Below, piece by piece: positions 50,827 to 58,970 of a stretch of 64,000 nt of DNA. This DNA comes from Oscillospiraceae bacterium (GTDB lineage Bacteria > Bacillota > Clostridia > Oscillospirales > Ruminococcaceae): NCBI GenBank assembly GCA_017427265.1, contig JAFRTG010000027.1, positions 124,001 to 188,000 on the forward strand. Reading direction: 5' to 3'. The position numbers and the translations under genes were made by a program. Under the pieces are notes generated by a model. The model did no database searches. It was not told where the DNA came from and saw only the letters and a program-made list of their open reading frames with translations. Numbering within the stretch: the first letter of the stretch is position 1; each line of letters begins with the position of its first letter.

Positions 50827-51126
50827 ATGAGCGTTGTAATTGTAGGCGGAAATGACCGCATGGCAACCAGATATCAGGATATCTGCAAGCAGTACAAATG
50901 GAAATCAAAGGTTTTTACCCAGCTTCCGGCTGACTTTGAAAACAAGATCGGCGAGCCCGATCTGCTGGTCGTATTCACAAGCACCTGTTCGCATAAAATG
51001 CTTGCCGGCGTGAAAAACCGTTCGGAGAAGCGCGGCATTCCGGTGAAGCATGTTCACAGCGCCAGTGTCAGCGCGCTGAAAAAGCTGCTGGAATGTTACG
51101 AGGTAAAACAAGATGTCGGAGCTTGA
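50827..51126 (+). CDS. DUF2325 protein
   Basis: 99 residues; the ATG follows AAAAGAGG. A frame extends upstream through the operator boxes and is not used. The fold pattern SVVIVGGNDRMATRYQDICKQYKWKSKVF then LLVVFTSTCSHKMLAG and GIPVKHVHSASVSALKKLL is the Rossmann-like DUF2325 family, with conserved Cys and His that may hold a metal. Such genes often sit in iron- or redox-related clusters of Clostridia. It overlaps the next gene by 14 bp. Confidence 0.85.
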   Translation: MSVVIVGGNDRMATRYQDICKQYKWKSKVFTQLPADFENKIGEPDLLVVFTSTCSHKMLAGVKNRSEKRGIPVKHVHSASVSALKKLLECYEVKQDVGA

Positions 51127-51688
51127 ACGGCAGAGCTTTGAACGCACGCTGGCGGTTCATTCCGCGCCGGCGCTGCTCGGCATCAAATGCGCAAATCTGA
51201 TTTCCGTGGCCATGGATGAACGGGATATGCGCGAATATCAGCAGGAGTTTGAAAACCGGAGCGGAATGCAAATGCTGGTGCTGTGTCAGTGCCGGGACAG
51301 GTGTCTGCTCTATGTCTATCATGAAATGCTGCTGAAAATGCAGCTGTGGCAGCCGGAGATTCTGCGCTTTCTGGCACAGTACGGCTACCGGAACAATATG
51401 ACGGTTCCGGAAATGCTGTCCCATCTCGCAGCGCGGATGCAATGCGGTCATTTTCCGCATGAGATCGGCATTTTCCTTGGCTATCCGCTCGCGGATGTGC
51501 AGGGATTCATAGCCAATCACGGCAAAAACTGCCTGCTGTGCGGCTGCTGGAAGGTATACAGCAACCCGGAGTCTGCGCGGCGGACATTTGCAAACTATGA
51601 TCGGTGCAGAGATATTCTGTGCGATAAATTACAGCAGGGCTGCGGATTTTTCCGCGCGCTGGAACTTTCTAAGGAGGAACTATCATGA
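51113..51688 (+). CDS. DUF3793-family protein
   Basis: 191 residues. Family traits: ERTLAVHSAPALLGIKCANLISV at the N-terminus, a central LVYVYH-like segment (LLYVYHEMLLKMQL), FPHEIGIFLGYPLADVQGFIANHGKNCLLCGCWKVY with paired Cys, and ANYDRCRDILCDKLQQG. Function is not established; the family commonly neighbours flavodoxin and feo genes. It overlaps DUF2325 upstream and the flavodoxin gene downstream (ATGA). Confidence 0.87.
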   Translation: MSELERQSFERTLAVHSAPALLGIKCANLISVAMDERDMREYQQEFENRSGMQMLVLCQCRDRCLLYVYHEMLLKMQLWQPEILRFLAQYGYRNNMTVPEMLSHLAARMQCGHFPHEIGIFLGYPLADVQGFIANHGKNCLLCGCWKVYSNPESARRTFANYDRCRDILCDKLQQGCGFFRALELSKEELS

Positions 51689-52089
51689 AAACAGCAGTGG
51701 TTTATTGGAGCGGCACGGGCAACACCGAAGCGATGGCGAACGCAGTCGCGGAAGGCGCCGGCACGGATGCGGTGGCCGTTTCGGATTTTTCCGGCAACGT
51801 CGAGGAATTTGACGCGCTGGCACTGGGCTGCCCGGCCATGGGCGCAGAGGTGCTGGAGGAGGATGTATTTGAGCCGTTCTTCACTGAGATTGAAGGCAAG
51901 CTCAGCGGCAAAAAGGTTTTCCTGTTCGGCTCCTATGGCTGGGGCGACGGCGAATGGATGCGGAACTGGCAGGAGCGCGTTGCGGCAGCGGGCGCGGAAC
52001 TGGTCGGCGACGAGGGCTTTACCGTCAATGAAGCGCCTTCCGATGATGACCTTGCCAAGCTGAAGGCAATCGGCGCAGAGCTGGCATAA
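51685..52089 (+). CDS. Short-chain flavodoxin
   Basis: 134 residues, AAGGAGG ahead of the ATG. FMN phosphate loop YWSGTGNTEAMA at the N-terminus; flavin-flanking loops ALGCPAMGAEVLEEDVFEPF and FLFGSYGWGDGEWM. It is a low-potential one-electron carrier that replaces ferredoxin when iron is scarce, which suits its place behind two iron-regulator boxes. Confidence 0.92.
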   Translation: MKTAVVYWSGTGNTEAMANAVAEGAGTDAVAVSDFSGNVEEFDALALGCPAMGAEVLEEDVFEPFFTEIEGKLSGKKVFLFGSYGWGDGEWMRNWQERVAAAGAELVGDEGFTVNEAPSDDDLAKLKAIGAELA

Positions 52090-52094
52090 AGAAG

Positions 52095-52125
52095 TGAGCG
52101 GCTGCTGAGGCGGCCGCTTTGTCTG
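52095..52125 (+). terminator. Weak terminator after flavodoxin
   Basis: AGCGGC pairs with GCCGCT with added pairs inside; only a short T-rich tail follows. Confidence 0.4.
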
Positions 52126-52225
52126 TCATGACAAACAGGAATTGTCAAACGGCACAAAATTGTCAGTTAGGGTAAGCAAACTGTTATGGAATCACACGAA
52201 ATTGCATGAACCGCATCTGAGCGTC

Positions 52226-52310
52226 TTGACAAATCACATCGAACGTGCTAAAATATATCCGGTTAGCGAAATCTAACCATTTCTTATGCGATGATGTTAG
52301 CTATCTCTAA
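52226..52310 (+). promoter_or_regulatory. Promoter plus two DtxR/IdeR-like boxes, unit 2 (feoA)
   Basis: TTGACA (52226-52231), 17 bp, TAAAAT (52249-52254). Box 3 is TTAGCGAAATCTAA (52263-52276) and box 4 is TTAGCTATCTCTAA (52297-52310), 34 bp apart, ending 17 bp before the feoA start. Confidence 0.82.
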
Positions 52311-52327
52311 CAGAAAGTGAGGAATGT

Positions 52328-52540
52328 ATGATGCCGCTTAGTCTTGCAGATGCCGATACACCGCTGACGATCCGGAAAATCGGCGGAAATTCGGCCCTCA
52401 GACAACATCTTGAAAACCTTGGCTTCACGGTCGGCGAAACGGTTACGCTCATCAGTAATCTCGGCGAAAATGTGATTGTCAAGGTCAAGGAATCCCGCGT
52501 TGCAATCGGCGCGGATATGGCAAGAAAAATTATGGTGTGA
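52328..52540 (+). CDS. feoA: FeoA-domain protein 1
   Basis: 70 residues, SH3-like FeoA fold: LSLADADTPLTIRKIGGNSALRQHLENLGFTVGETVTLIS, ending VIVKVKESRVAIGADMARKIMV. It starts after GTGAGG; a second ATG follows immediately. FeoA proteins assist FeoB in ferrous iron uptake. It is 13 bp upstream of a second feoA. Confidence 0.93.
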   Translation: MMPLSLADADTPLTIRKIGGNSALRQHLENLGFTVGETVTLISNLGENVIVKVKESRVAIGADMARKIMV

Positions 52541-52553
52541 GGAGGAAACCGAA

Positions 52554-52775
52554 ATGAAAACGCTCAGGGAAGTTCCGATCGGCGGAACGGCAAGGGTCGT
52601 GAAGCTGCACGGTGCAGGTGCAATCAAACGCCGCATTATGGATATGGGCATTACCCGCGGTACGGAGATCTATGTGCGCAAGGTCGCACCGCTCGGTGAT
52701 CCGATCGAGCTGAAGGTGCGCGGCTATGAGCTTTCGCTCCGCAAGGCGGACGCGGAACTCATCGAGGTCGAATAA
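52554..52775 (+). CDS. feoA: FeoA-domain protein 2
   Basis: 73 residues; the start is the ATG after GGAGG (upstream in-frame codons overlap the first feoA). Pattern: LREVPIGGTARVVKLHGAGAIKRRIMDMGITRGTEIYVRKVAPLGDPIELKVRGYELSLRKADAELIEVE. Tandem, divergent FeoA proteins are common in Firmicutes feo loci. Confidence 0.93.
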   Translation: MKTLREVPIGGTARVVKLHGAGAIKRRIMDMGITRGTEIYVRKVAPLGDPIELKVRGYELSLRKADAELIEVE

Positions 52776-52791
52776 GGCGGAGTGCCGCCTT
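52774..52791 (+). terminator. Small hairpin between feoA and feoB
   Basis: AAGGCGG (52774-52780) pairs with CCGCCTT (52785-52791), starting inside the feoA stop, with a weak T-tract. It may attenuate read-through into feoB. Confidence 0.45.
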
Positions 52792-52863
52792 CCATTTTAA
52801 CTCCCATGCAGAACTACAACAATCTGTCGCGTACTTCTCCCATGAGAGTTTACTGTGAATATA

Positions 52864-52881
52864 GGTTAGGCATACCTAACC
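52864..52881. promoter_or_regulatory. DtxR/IdeR-like box 5 ahead of feoB
   Basis: The 14-bp core TTAGGCATACCTAA (52866-52879), extended by GG and CC to an 18-bp near-perfect palindrome. It lies 20 bp before the feoB start. It is the best match in this window to the IdeR/DtxR consensus TTAGGnnnnnCCTAA. Confidence 0.85.
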
Positions 52882-52900
52882 GCAGAAAGGAAGCAGAAAT

Positions 52901-55399
52901 ATGGATATCCGTATTGCACTTGCCGGAAACCCCAACTCCGGCAAGACCACGCTGTTCAACGCGCTGACCGGCTCGAATCAGTTCGTCGGAAACTGGCCGG
53001 GCGTTACCGTTGAAAAAAAAGAGGGCAAACTCAAAAACCATGACGGCGTGACGATTACCGACCTGCCGGGCATCTATTCACTTTCGCCGTATACGCTGGA
53101 GGAAGTGGTTGCCAGAAACTATCTGATCGGGGAGCGCCCTGACGCGATCCTGAACATCATTGACGGCACGAATCTGGAGCGCAACCTTTATCTGACAACG
53201 CAGCTGGTTGAACTGGGTATTCCGGTTGTTATCGCAATCAATATGATGGATGTTGTCAAAAAGAACGGAGACAATATCAACACCAAGGAGCTTTCCCGGC
53301 AGCTCGGCTGCGAAATCATCGAGATTTCCGCGCTCAAGGGAACCGGCGTCCATGTTGCGGCGGATGCTGCAATCCGGGCGGCTGAAAATGCGAAAACCAT
53401 TCCGCAGCACACGTTCTCCGGACCGGTTGAACATGCGATTGCGCATATTGAAGAAGCAGTCGTTCACGATATGCCGGAGGAGCAGCAGCGCTGGTATGCA
53501 ATCAAGATTTTCGAGCGCGATGACAAGGTGCTGGAAAAGCTGAATATTCCGGAATCGACGCTGAAACACGTTGAACAGGATATCGTCGCTGCGGAAGAAG
53601 AGCTTGACGACGATGCCGAAAGCATCATCACAAATGAGCGCTATGTTTACATCGCATCGGTCATCAAGGCGTGCTACAAAAAGCACAGCGCCGGAAAGCT
53701 CACATCTTCTGATAAAATCGACAAAATCGTAACGAACCGCGTGCTCGGCCTGCCGATCTTTGCGGCGATCATGTTCCTTGTTTATCTGATTGCAATGATG
53801 GGACCGGGCAAATGGGCGACGGACTGGACGAATGACAATCTCTTTGATGAGGGTTTTCATTTGTTCGGCATCGGTACTGCAGAATATGACGAGAAAAAAG
53901 GCGAATATGAAGATGCTGCAAACGCTGTCAGCGCTTATTATGAGCTGGATACCGGGGCGGAGGATTTCGATGCCGACACTGTACTCGCCGAGATGAAAAC
54001 GGTCACTGGTGCAGAATCGGCAACAATTACGATGGAAAATGATGACACCAAGGAAACGCTCGAAAAGACAGTCTATTTCGAGTCTGTACCGGACGGCGCA
54101 GATGAGGAAGATGTCATCGGCGTGTCCTATCAGGAAGCGGTCGGATATTTTGAGGAAAACGGCTTTGACGAGCCCGATCCGGCAGATTACGGTGTGTTTG
54201 TGCCAAGTATTCCGGCACTGGTTGAAAACGGTCTGGATGCGGTCAACGCGGCAGATTGGCTGAAAGGTCTGATCCTCAATGGCATCGTTGCCGGTGTCGG
54301 CGCAGTGCTTGGCTTTGTGCCGCAAATGCTCGTCCTGTTTCTGCTGCTGGCCTTCCTCGAAGCCTGCGGCTACATGGCGCGTATCGCATTCGTGCTTGAC
54401 AGAGTGTTCCGCAAATTCGGACTCTCCGGCAAATCGTTCATTCCGATGCTGGTCGGCACGGGCTGCGGCGTTCCGGGTATCATGGCGAGCCGCACAATCG
54501 AAAATGAGCGCGATCGCCGCATGACGATTATCACGACAACATTCATTCCCTGCGGCGCAAAGCTGCCGTTCATTGCTATGGTTTCAGGCGCGATTTTCGG
54601 CGGTTCTCTGTGGATTGCGGTATCTGCTTATTTCATCGGCATGGCTGCAATCATTGTATCCGGCATCATGCTGAAAAAGACAAAGCTGTTCGCCGGCGAG
54701 CCGGCTCCGTTCGTCATGGAGCTGCCTGCATACCATATGCCGACGCTCGGCAATGTCCTGCGTTCGATGTGGGAGCGCGGCTGGTCGTTCATCAAAAAGG
54801 CGGGTACAATTATCCTGCTTTCGACGATCTTTGTCTGGTTCACCTCGTATTTCGGCTTCACAGACGAGGGATTCCGGATGCTCAGCGAAGATGAGCTTGA
54901 TCTTTCGATTCTCGCAAGGATCGGCAGCGGCATCGCATGGATCTTTGCACCGCTCGGCTGGGGCAACTGGCAGGCTGCAGTTGCATCGTTCACAGGACTT
55001 GTCGCAAAGGAAAACATTGTCGGTACGATGGGCGTGCTGTACGGCGGCGGCGATCAGACGGTCTGGCAGACGCTTGCCGCGGCGTTTACAGGCATAACCG
55101 GCTTCTCGTTCCTCGTGTTCAATCTGCTCTGCGCACCGTGCTTTGCCGCAATCGGTGCAATCAAGCGGGAGATGAACAACGCCAAGTGGACATGGTTTGC
55201 AATTCTCTATCAGTGCGGCTTTGCATATGCGATTTCGCTGATGATTAACCAGTTCGGCAATCTGTTCACCGGCAATGTCAATCCGGTCGGTCTGATTGCT
55301 GCGCTCATCATTCTTGCGGCGATCATCTATATGCTGTTTGTCAAGAAGTATAAGGAATCCACAACGCTGACTGAAAAACTCAGAACGCAAGGGAGCTGA
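52901..55399 (+). CDS. feoB: Ferrous iron transporter FeoB
   Basis: 832 residues. The N-terminal G domain has GNPNSGKTTLFNALTG (G1, residues 9-24), WPGVTVEKKEG, DLPGIYSLSPYT (G3) and NMMD (G4), then the helical GDI-like domain (about 165-265). The membrane part carries the two Gate motifs: LVGTGCGVPGIMASRT and LCAPCFAAIGAIKREM. An acidic loop of about 120 residues (about 320-445) is inserted after the first helix. FeoB imports Fe(II) using GTP-dependent control. It is followed by a Cys-rich partner and a DtxR regulator. Confidence 0.96.
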   Translation: MDIRIALAGNPNSGKTTLFNALTGSNQFVGNWPGVTVEKKEGKLKNHDGVTITDLPGIYSLSPYTLEEVVARNYLIGERPDAILNIIDGTNLERNLYLTTQLVELGIPVVIAINMMDVVKKNGDNINTKELSRQLGCEIIEISALKGTGVHVAADAAIRAAENAKTIPQHTFSGPVEHAIAHIEEAVVHDMPEEQQRWYAIKIFERDDKVLEKLNIPESTLKHVEQDIVAAEEELDDDAESIITNERYVYIASVIKACYKKHSAGKLTSSDKIDKIVTNRVLGLPIFAAIMFLVYLIAMMGPGKWATDWTNDNLFDEGFHLFGIGTAEYDEKKGEYEDAANAVSAYYELDTGAEDFDADTVLAEMKTVTGAESATITMENDDTKETLEKTVYFESVPDGADEEDVIGVSYQEAVGYFEENGFDEPDPADYGVFVPSIPALVENGLDAVNAADWLKGLILNGIVAGVGAVLGFVPQMLVLFLLLAFLEACGYMARIAFVLDRVFRKFGLSGKSFIPMLVGTGCGVPGIMASRTIENERDRRMTIITTTFIPCGAKLPFIAMVSGAIFGGSLWIAVSAYFIGMAAIIVSGIMLKKTKLFAGEPAPFVMELPAYHMPTLGNVLRSMWERGWSFIKKAGTIILLSTIFVWFTSYFGFTDEGFRMLSEDELDLSILARIGSGIAWIFAPLGWGNWQAAVASFTGLVAKENIVGTMGVLYGGGDQTVWQTLAAAFTGITGFSFLVFNLLCAPCFAAIGAIKREMNNAKWTWFAILYQCGFAYAISLMINQFGNLFTGNVNPVGLIAALIILAAIIYMLFVKKYKESTTLTEKLRTQGS

Positions 55400-55404
55400 T
55401 CTGT

Positions 55405-55575
55405 ATGGCGGCATGGCTGGCAGAAAACCTCGGAACGATTATCATTTCACTGATTCTGGCCGCGATTGTGGCTGCAATCGTGGTTTCAATGATCCGCGAT
55501 AAGAAAAAAGGAAAATCGTCCTGCGGATGCAACTGCGCACACTGCGGCTGCTGCGGTTCATGCCATAAGCAGTAA
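55405..55575 (+). CDS. FeoB-associated Cys-rich membrane protein
   Basis: 56 residues, 5 bp after feoB, with GGGAG ahead of the ATG. One N-terminal membrane helix (GTIIISLILAAIVAAIVVSMI), a basic stretch DKKKGK, and a tail with seven cysteines (CGCNCAHCGCCGSCH). This is the FeoB_associated family that takes the FeoC position in Clostridia; it may bind iron or an Fe-S cluster near the FeoB exit. Confidence 0.9.
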   Translation: MAAWLAENLGTIIISLILAAIVAAIVVSMIRDKKKGKSSCGCNCAHCGCCGSCHKQ

Positions 55576-55580
55576 GACAA

Positions 55581-55613
55581 ACGGGCGGCAGACCGGAATC
55601 TGCCGCCCGTTTT
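55581..55613 (+). terminator. Terminator after the feoB unit
   Basis: ACGGGCGGCAGA pairs perfectly with TCTGCCGCCCGT, then TTTT. The DtxR gene starts only 13 bp later, so read-through or processing probably supplies its mRNA. Confidence 0.85.
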
Positions 55614-55626
55614 CGGGAGAATGAAT

Positions 55627-55995
55627 ATGGAAACGAATGAGAAGCTCACTGCTGCGAATATCCGCTATCTGCTGACGATGAAAGCCTTTGCTGATGCCGG
55701 CAAGCAGATCCGCAATGCCTATCTGGCGGAATATCTGCACTATAAAAAATCGAGTGTTCACTCGATGCTGAAATCACTGGTTTCGATCGGCATGATTCAG
55801 AAGGATGATGACAATATCATTTATCTGAGTGAAAAGGGCGCAGATACGGCAGTTCAGTATCAGAGATATTACAGTACGATTGACACCATGATGCATAAAT
55901 GCTTTCCGGATTTTACAAACCGCGAGAACGCAATCCTTGCGCTGCTGGCTGAGATTCCTGAGCAGGATCTGCAGCAGATGATGCAGCGGGATTGA
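55627..55995 (+). CDS. DtxR-family metal-dependent transcriptional repressor
   Basis: 122 residues; the ATG lies 7 nt after GGGAG (an ATG two codons upstream is too close). The winged helix-turn-helix (about 10-70) reads AANIRYLLTMKAFADAGKQIRNAYLAEYLHYKKSSVHSMLKSLVSIGMI. A short dimerisation and metal-binding part follows, with E and H/C candidates in YYSTIDTMMHKCFPDF and RENAILALLAEIPEQ. There is no SH3-like third domain, like MntR-size members. It is the obvious candidate for binding the seven TTAG-N6-CTAA boxes around it. Metal choice (Fe or Mn) is inferred as Fe from the targets. Confidence 0.9.
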   Translation: METNEKLTAANIRYLLTMKAFADAGKQIRNAYLAEYLHYKKSSVHSMLKSLVSIGMIQKDDDNIIYLSEKGADTAVQYQRYYSTIDTMMHKCFPDFTNRENAILALLAEIPEQDLQQMMQRD

Positions 55996-56040
55996 ACCGC
56001 CGGAGCTCAAAGCACCGGTATTTTGACACAATAAAACCGC

Positions 56041-56150
56041 TTGACAAACAAATAAGACTATGGTATAATATATGCGGTTAGCATATGGTAATCGCATGGG
56101 GGCGAATGCGTTTCGCTCTTATGTTTTGAATTGAAGTTAGCCTCACCTAA
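56041..56150 (+). promoter_or_regulatory. Promoter plus two DtxR/IdeR-like boxes, unit 4
   Basis: TTGACA (56041-56046), 17 bp, TATAAT (56064-56069). Box 6 is TTAGCATATGGTAA (56078-56091, one arm imperfect) and box 7 is TTAGCCTCACCTAA (56137-56150), 59 bp apart, ending 17 bp before the start codon. Confidence 0.82.
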
Positions 56151-56167
56151 CCAGAAGGAGAAAATGT

Positions 56168-57643
56168 ATGAAGAAATTCGCAATGATTCCGGCTGTAATG
56201 CTTGCAGTCACCGCCGCGGCGCCGCTGAACGTATCCGCGGAGGATACGCTGATTTACGGCACAATGAACATTCCCTACACCGAGTTCTACGCAGCGGAAA
56301 TGGGGGATTCGGCCTGCGAGGTTGACGCTGTAACCTCTGCGACAAAACGCAAGGTGCTGATGAACGGCGAAGGCAATATGTTTGAGGGTACCTACAACAA
56401 CGGCGTGGACACCATGCTCGGCGTAACCTATCCGGTAGCAATTTCACAGGCTGATCTGGATGCGCTCGGTGAAAACAACTATAGCTTCACCAGACTGGAC
56501 GATGCACCGGAAGCATATAAAACAGTGACTGTTGCTGACGGAAAGGCAGTCTTTTCCGCAGTGCAGGATGCAGAGCCGGAAACGCTGAATCTCGGTGTGA
56601 AGCTCTCAACGGAAACTGCGTGGGGCGATTATCTGATCGACCTGACGAATCAGCCGGAGGGTTTTGATACGAAGTACAGCGGTGCACTGATGAAAACCGC
56701 AGACGGCAAGACGTATGCGTTCCGTCACCTGGAAAATATCTGGCACGGCGAAATTGCATGGTCTTCCGGTATCAAAAAGGAAGAGCCGCACGGAAATCAG
56801 CTCCGGTACGAGATGTATCAGGGTCTGATGGGCAGCACGGTCAAGGAGATTGTTCTCATCACGAAGAAGGGCTATATCACGGTCAATACTGACACATATA
56901 TCCCGGTGAAATTTGAGGGCGCAGTGAAGGTTGAGAACGCTGAGGCCGGTACCGGCAGCACGACCTTTGCTGCTGACAGCATCCCGGCTGACTATCAGAA
57001 GAAGTACGCGGTCGCGGACGGCTTCGATGTGACGGACGGCAAGATCAGCTATACCGGCGTAATGCCCGGCAGCTATAAGCTGACCATCTCTGATGAAGCC
57101 GGAAAATATGCAGATGTTTCAGCGTCCTTCCTGCTGGAAACAGATGCTGTTCCTGTGAAATTTGCGGACGGCAAGCTCGTGAAGGCGGATGACGCGACAG
57201 AAGCGGAAGCTGAGAACTTCCTGAAGAATCTTGCGAAGGTCGAGGTCGGTGAGACTGCGTACAATGCATCCGGCAGAGGCGCTGTCAAGATCTTTGACGA
57301 GAACCATGCAATCAATTATAATGCAGAGTCCCGGAATGCAAAGGTCTTTCCGGACGGTGCAAACGGTACCTATACGCTGAAAATTTCCGCGAACGGCTAC
57401 CGGAACCCGCTGACCGTTCAGCTTGCACCGCAGGCAGTCGCAACAACTGCAGCGCCCGTACAGACGACTGCACAGACGACCGCTTCGCAGACCCGGACGA
57501 CTGCAAAACCCACTACTACAACCGCATCGAATAACAACTCCTCTGCACCGAAAACCGGCGATGCCGGCGTCGGCGCGGCTGTCGCCATGATCTCTGCTGC
57601 TGCTGCAGCTGCTGTTCTGGCGCGCAGAAAGCGCATGGATTGA
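56168..57643 (+). CDS. Tp47-domain surface protein with sortase-like anchor
   Basis: 491 residues after AGAAGGAG. Signal peptide (1-24), then EDTLIYGTMNIPYTEFYAAE and VDAVTSATKRK, the opening of the penicillin-binding Tp47 domain family, followed by further beta domains (about 250-430). A Thr/Ala linker (about 430-455) leads to APKTGD, a hydrophobic helix and RRKRMD, a sortase signal with Ala in place of the usual Leu. It is the first gene of an iron-box-controlled operon with redox components. It may bind a haem, flavin or iron ligand at the surface; that is inferred from context, not from the family. Confidence 0.8.
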   Translation: MKKFAMIPAVMLAVTAAAPLNVSAEDTLIYGTMNIPYTEFYAAEMGDSACEVDAVTSATKRKVLMNGEGNMFEGTYNNGVDTMLGVTYPVAISQADLDALGENNYSFTRLDDAPEAYKTVTVADGKAVFSAVQDAEPETLNLGVKLSTETAWGDYLIDLTNQPEGFDTKYSGALMKTADGKTYAFRHLENIWHGEIAWSSGIKKEEPHGNQLRYEMYQGLMGSTVKEIVLITKKGYITVNTDTYIPVKFEGAVKVENAEAGTGSTTFAADSIPADYQKKYAVADGFDVTDGKISYTGVMPGSYKLTISDEAGKYADVSASFLLETDAVPVKFADGKLVKADDATEAEAENFLKNLAKVEVGETAYNASGRGAVKIFDENHAINYNAESRNAKVFPDGANGTYTLKISANGYRNPLTVQLAPQAVATTAAPVQTTAQTTASQTRTTAKPTTTTASNNNSSAPKTGDAGVGAAVAMISAAAAAAVLARRKRMD

Positions 57644-57644
57644 T

Positions 57645-58970
57645 ATGCTGTTTCTATTCTCTCTGTTGGTTGCGGCCGCCTTCTCCGTACTCTGCGGGAA
57701 GGCGATCCGCAAGCATCCTGCGCCGTTTTATCTGTCGGCGGCGGTGCTGAGTATCGGCACGACAATACTTGCAAATATACGGATGCCGGAAATCCCGGCA
57801 TTCGTGCAGCAAAATGTCATTGCGCTGTTTACCAAAGGCGTTCTCGCGGCGGCGTTCTGGGCAGTTGTGATGTGGACAGGCGCGCTCCCGAACGGTTCAT
57901 CGCTGATGAAAAAGCTGATGCCGCAGCGCGGCCGGCTTTCGATCTTTGCGGCGATTCTGACGCTCGGCCATGCAGCCGGTCTCGGCATTTCGATGCTCCC
58001 GCGCTGGATTAAACAAGCCGATGCGCTGAATCTGACGGTCTGTATTGTTCTGATGCTGATTATGCTGCCGCTGACCGTGATTTCCGTGAAGAAGATCCGC
58101 AGGAAAATGAAAGCGAAAACATGGAAATCCGTACAGCGATGGGCTTACCTGTTCTATGCGCTGATCCCTATTCATGTTATCATTCTGAACATTGCAAAGG
58201 CACGCAGCGGCAGGACGGGCGTGCTGTTCAGCCTGATTGTTTATCTGGCCGTATTTCTCGGATATGCCGTGTGCAGGGTACGGAAATACTATATTGTGAA
58301 GAAAAAGCCGGAGCGTCTGTTTGGTACAAATGCCGCAGCCGTCTGTGTATTTCTTTTTGGTACGGCTGTTTTTCTTGCGGCTGCATATCAGCAGAGACAG
58401 GTGGAGACCGTCCGTTCGGCAGAAGCAGAAGTTCGTGAAGATTCTTCGCAGACTGATTCCGAAGCTGCTGCAGCGACGACAGCTTTGACACAGACCGGTG
58501 AAACGGCCGTGACAACCGGAACAACCGCCGCGGAAATGACCGTTCCTGAGAGCACAGCGGCGACAACAGATGAGGACAGCACGGCAGAAACAACCAGCAC
58601 GGATGAATCATCCGAAACACCGGAGGATTCGCAGCCGTCAGAACCTACGGAAACACCTGCCGGTGAGCCGGCGGAGACCGAACCGCCCGCACCCGTCCGC
58701 GTTTATCAGGACGGAACATTTACCGCCTCGGCTTACGGCTACGACGGCAATATCACGGTGCATGTGACGGTTCAGAATGACACGATTACAGACATTACAG
58801 CAGAAACAGAGGAATCCGATGACAGCTATTTTGCGGACGCAAAAAATGTTGTGATTCCGGCGATCATCCGCAGTCAGGCGGCGGATGTGGATGCCTGCTC
58901 CGGCGCGACCTACAGCTCAAACGGCATCATGGCAGCGGTTCGCGCAGCATTGGAGCAAGCAAGAATATGA
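57645..58970 (+). CDS. Ferric-reductase-like membrane protein fused to FMN_bind domain
   Basis: 441 residues, one base after the preceding stop codon, with no strong ribosome-binding site, so probably coupled. Residues 1-245 carry seven or so helices with haem-ligand-type histidines (TLGHAAGLG, ALIPIHVIIL), resembling the ferric reductase-like/MsrQ membrane fold. A long acidic Thr/Glu/Ser linker (about 255-350) leads to an extracytoplasmic FMN_bind domain (about 350-441). T422 in SGATYSS fits the site where ApbE attaches FMN covalently. It would move electrons across the membrane to a surface flavin. Confidence 0.85.
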   Translation: MLFLFSLLVAAAFSVLCGKAIRKHPAPFYLSAAVLSIGTTILANIRMPEIPAFVQQNVIALFTKGVLAAAFWAVVMWTGALPNGSSLMKKLMPQRGRLSIFAAILTLGHAAGLGISMLPRWIKQADALNLTVCIVLMLIMLPLTVISVKKIRRKMKAKTWKSVQRWAYLFYALIPIHVIILNIAKARSGRTGVLFSLIVYLAVFLGYAVCRVRKYYIVKKKPERLFGTNAAAVCVFLFGTAVFLAAAYQQRQVETVRSAEAEVREDSSQTDSEAAAATTALTQTGETAVTTGTTAAEMTVPESTAATTDEDSTAETTSTDESSETPEDSQPSEPTETPAGEPAETEPPAPVRVYQDGTFTASAYGYDGNITVHVTVQNDTITDITAETEESDDSYFADAKNVVIPAIIRSQAADVDACSGATYSSNGIMAAVRAALEQARI

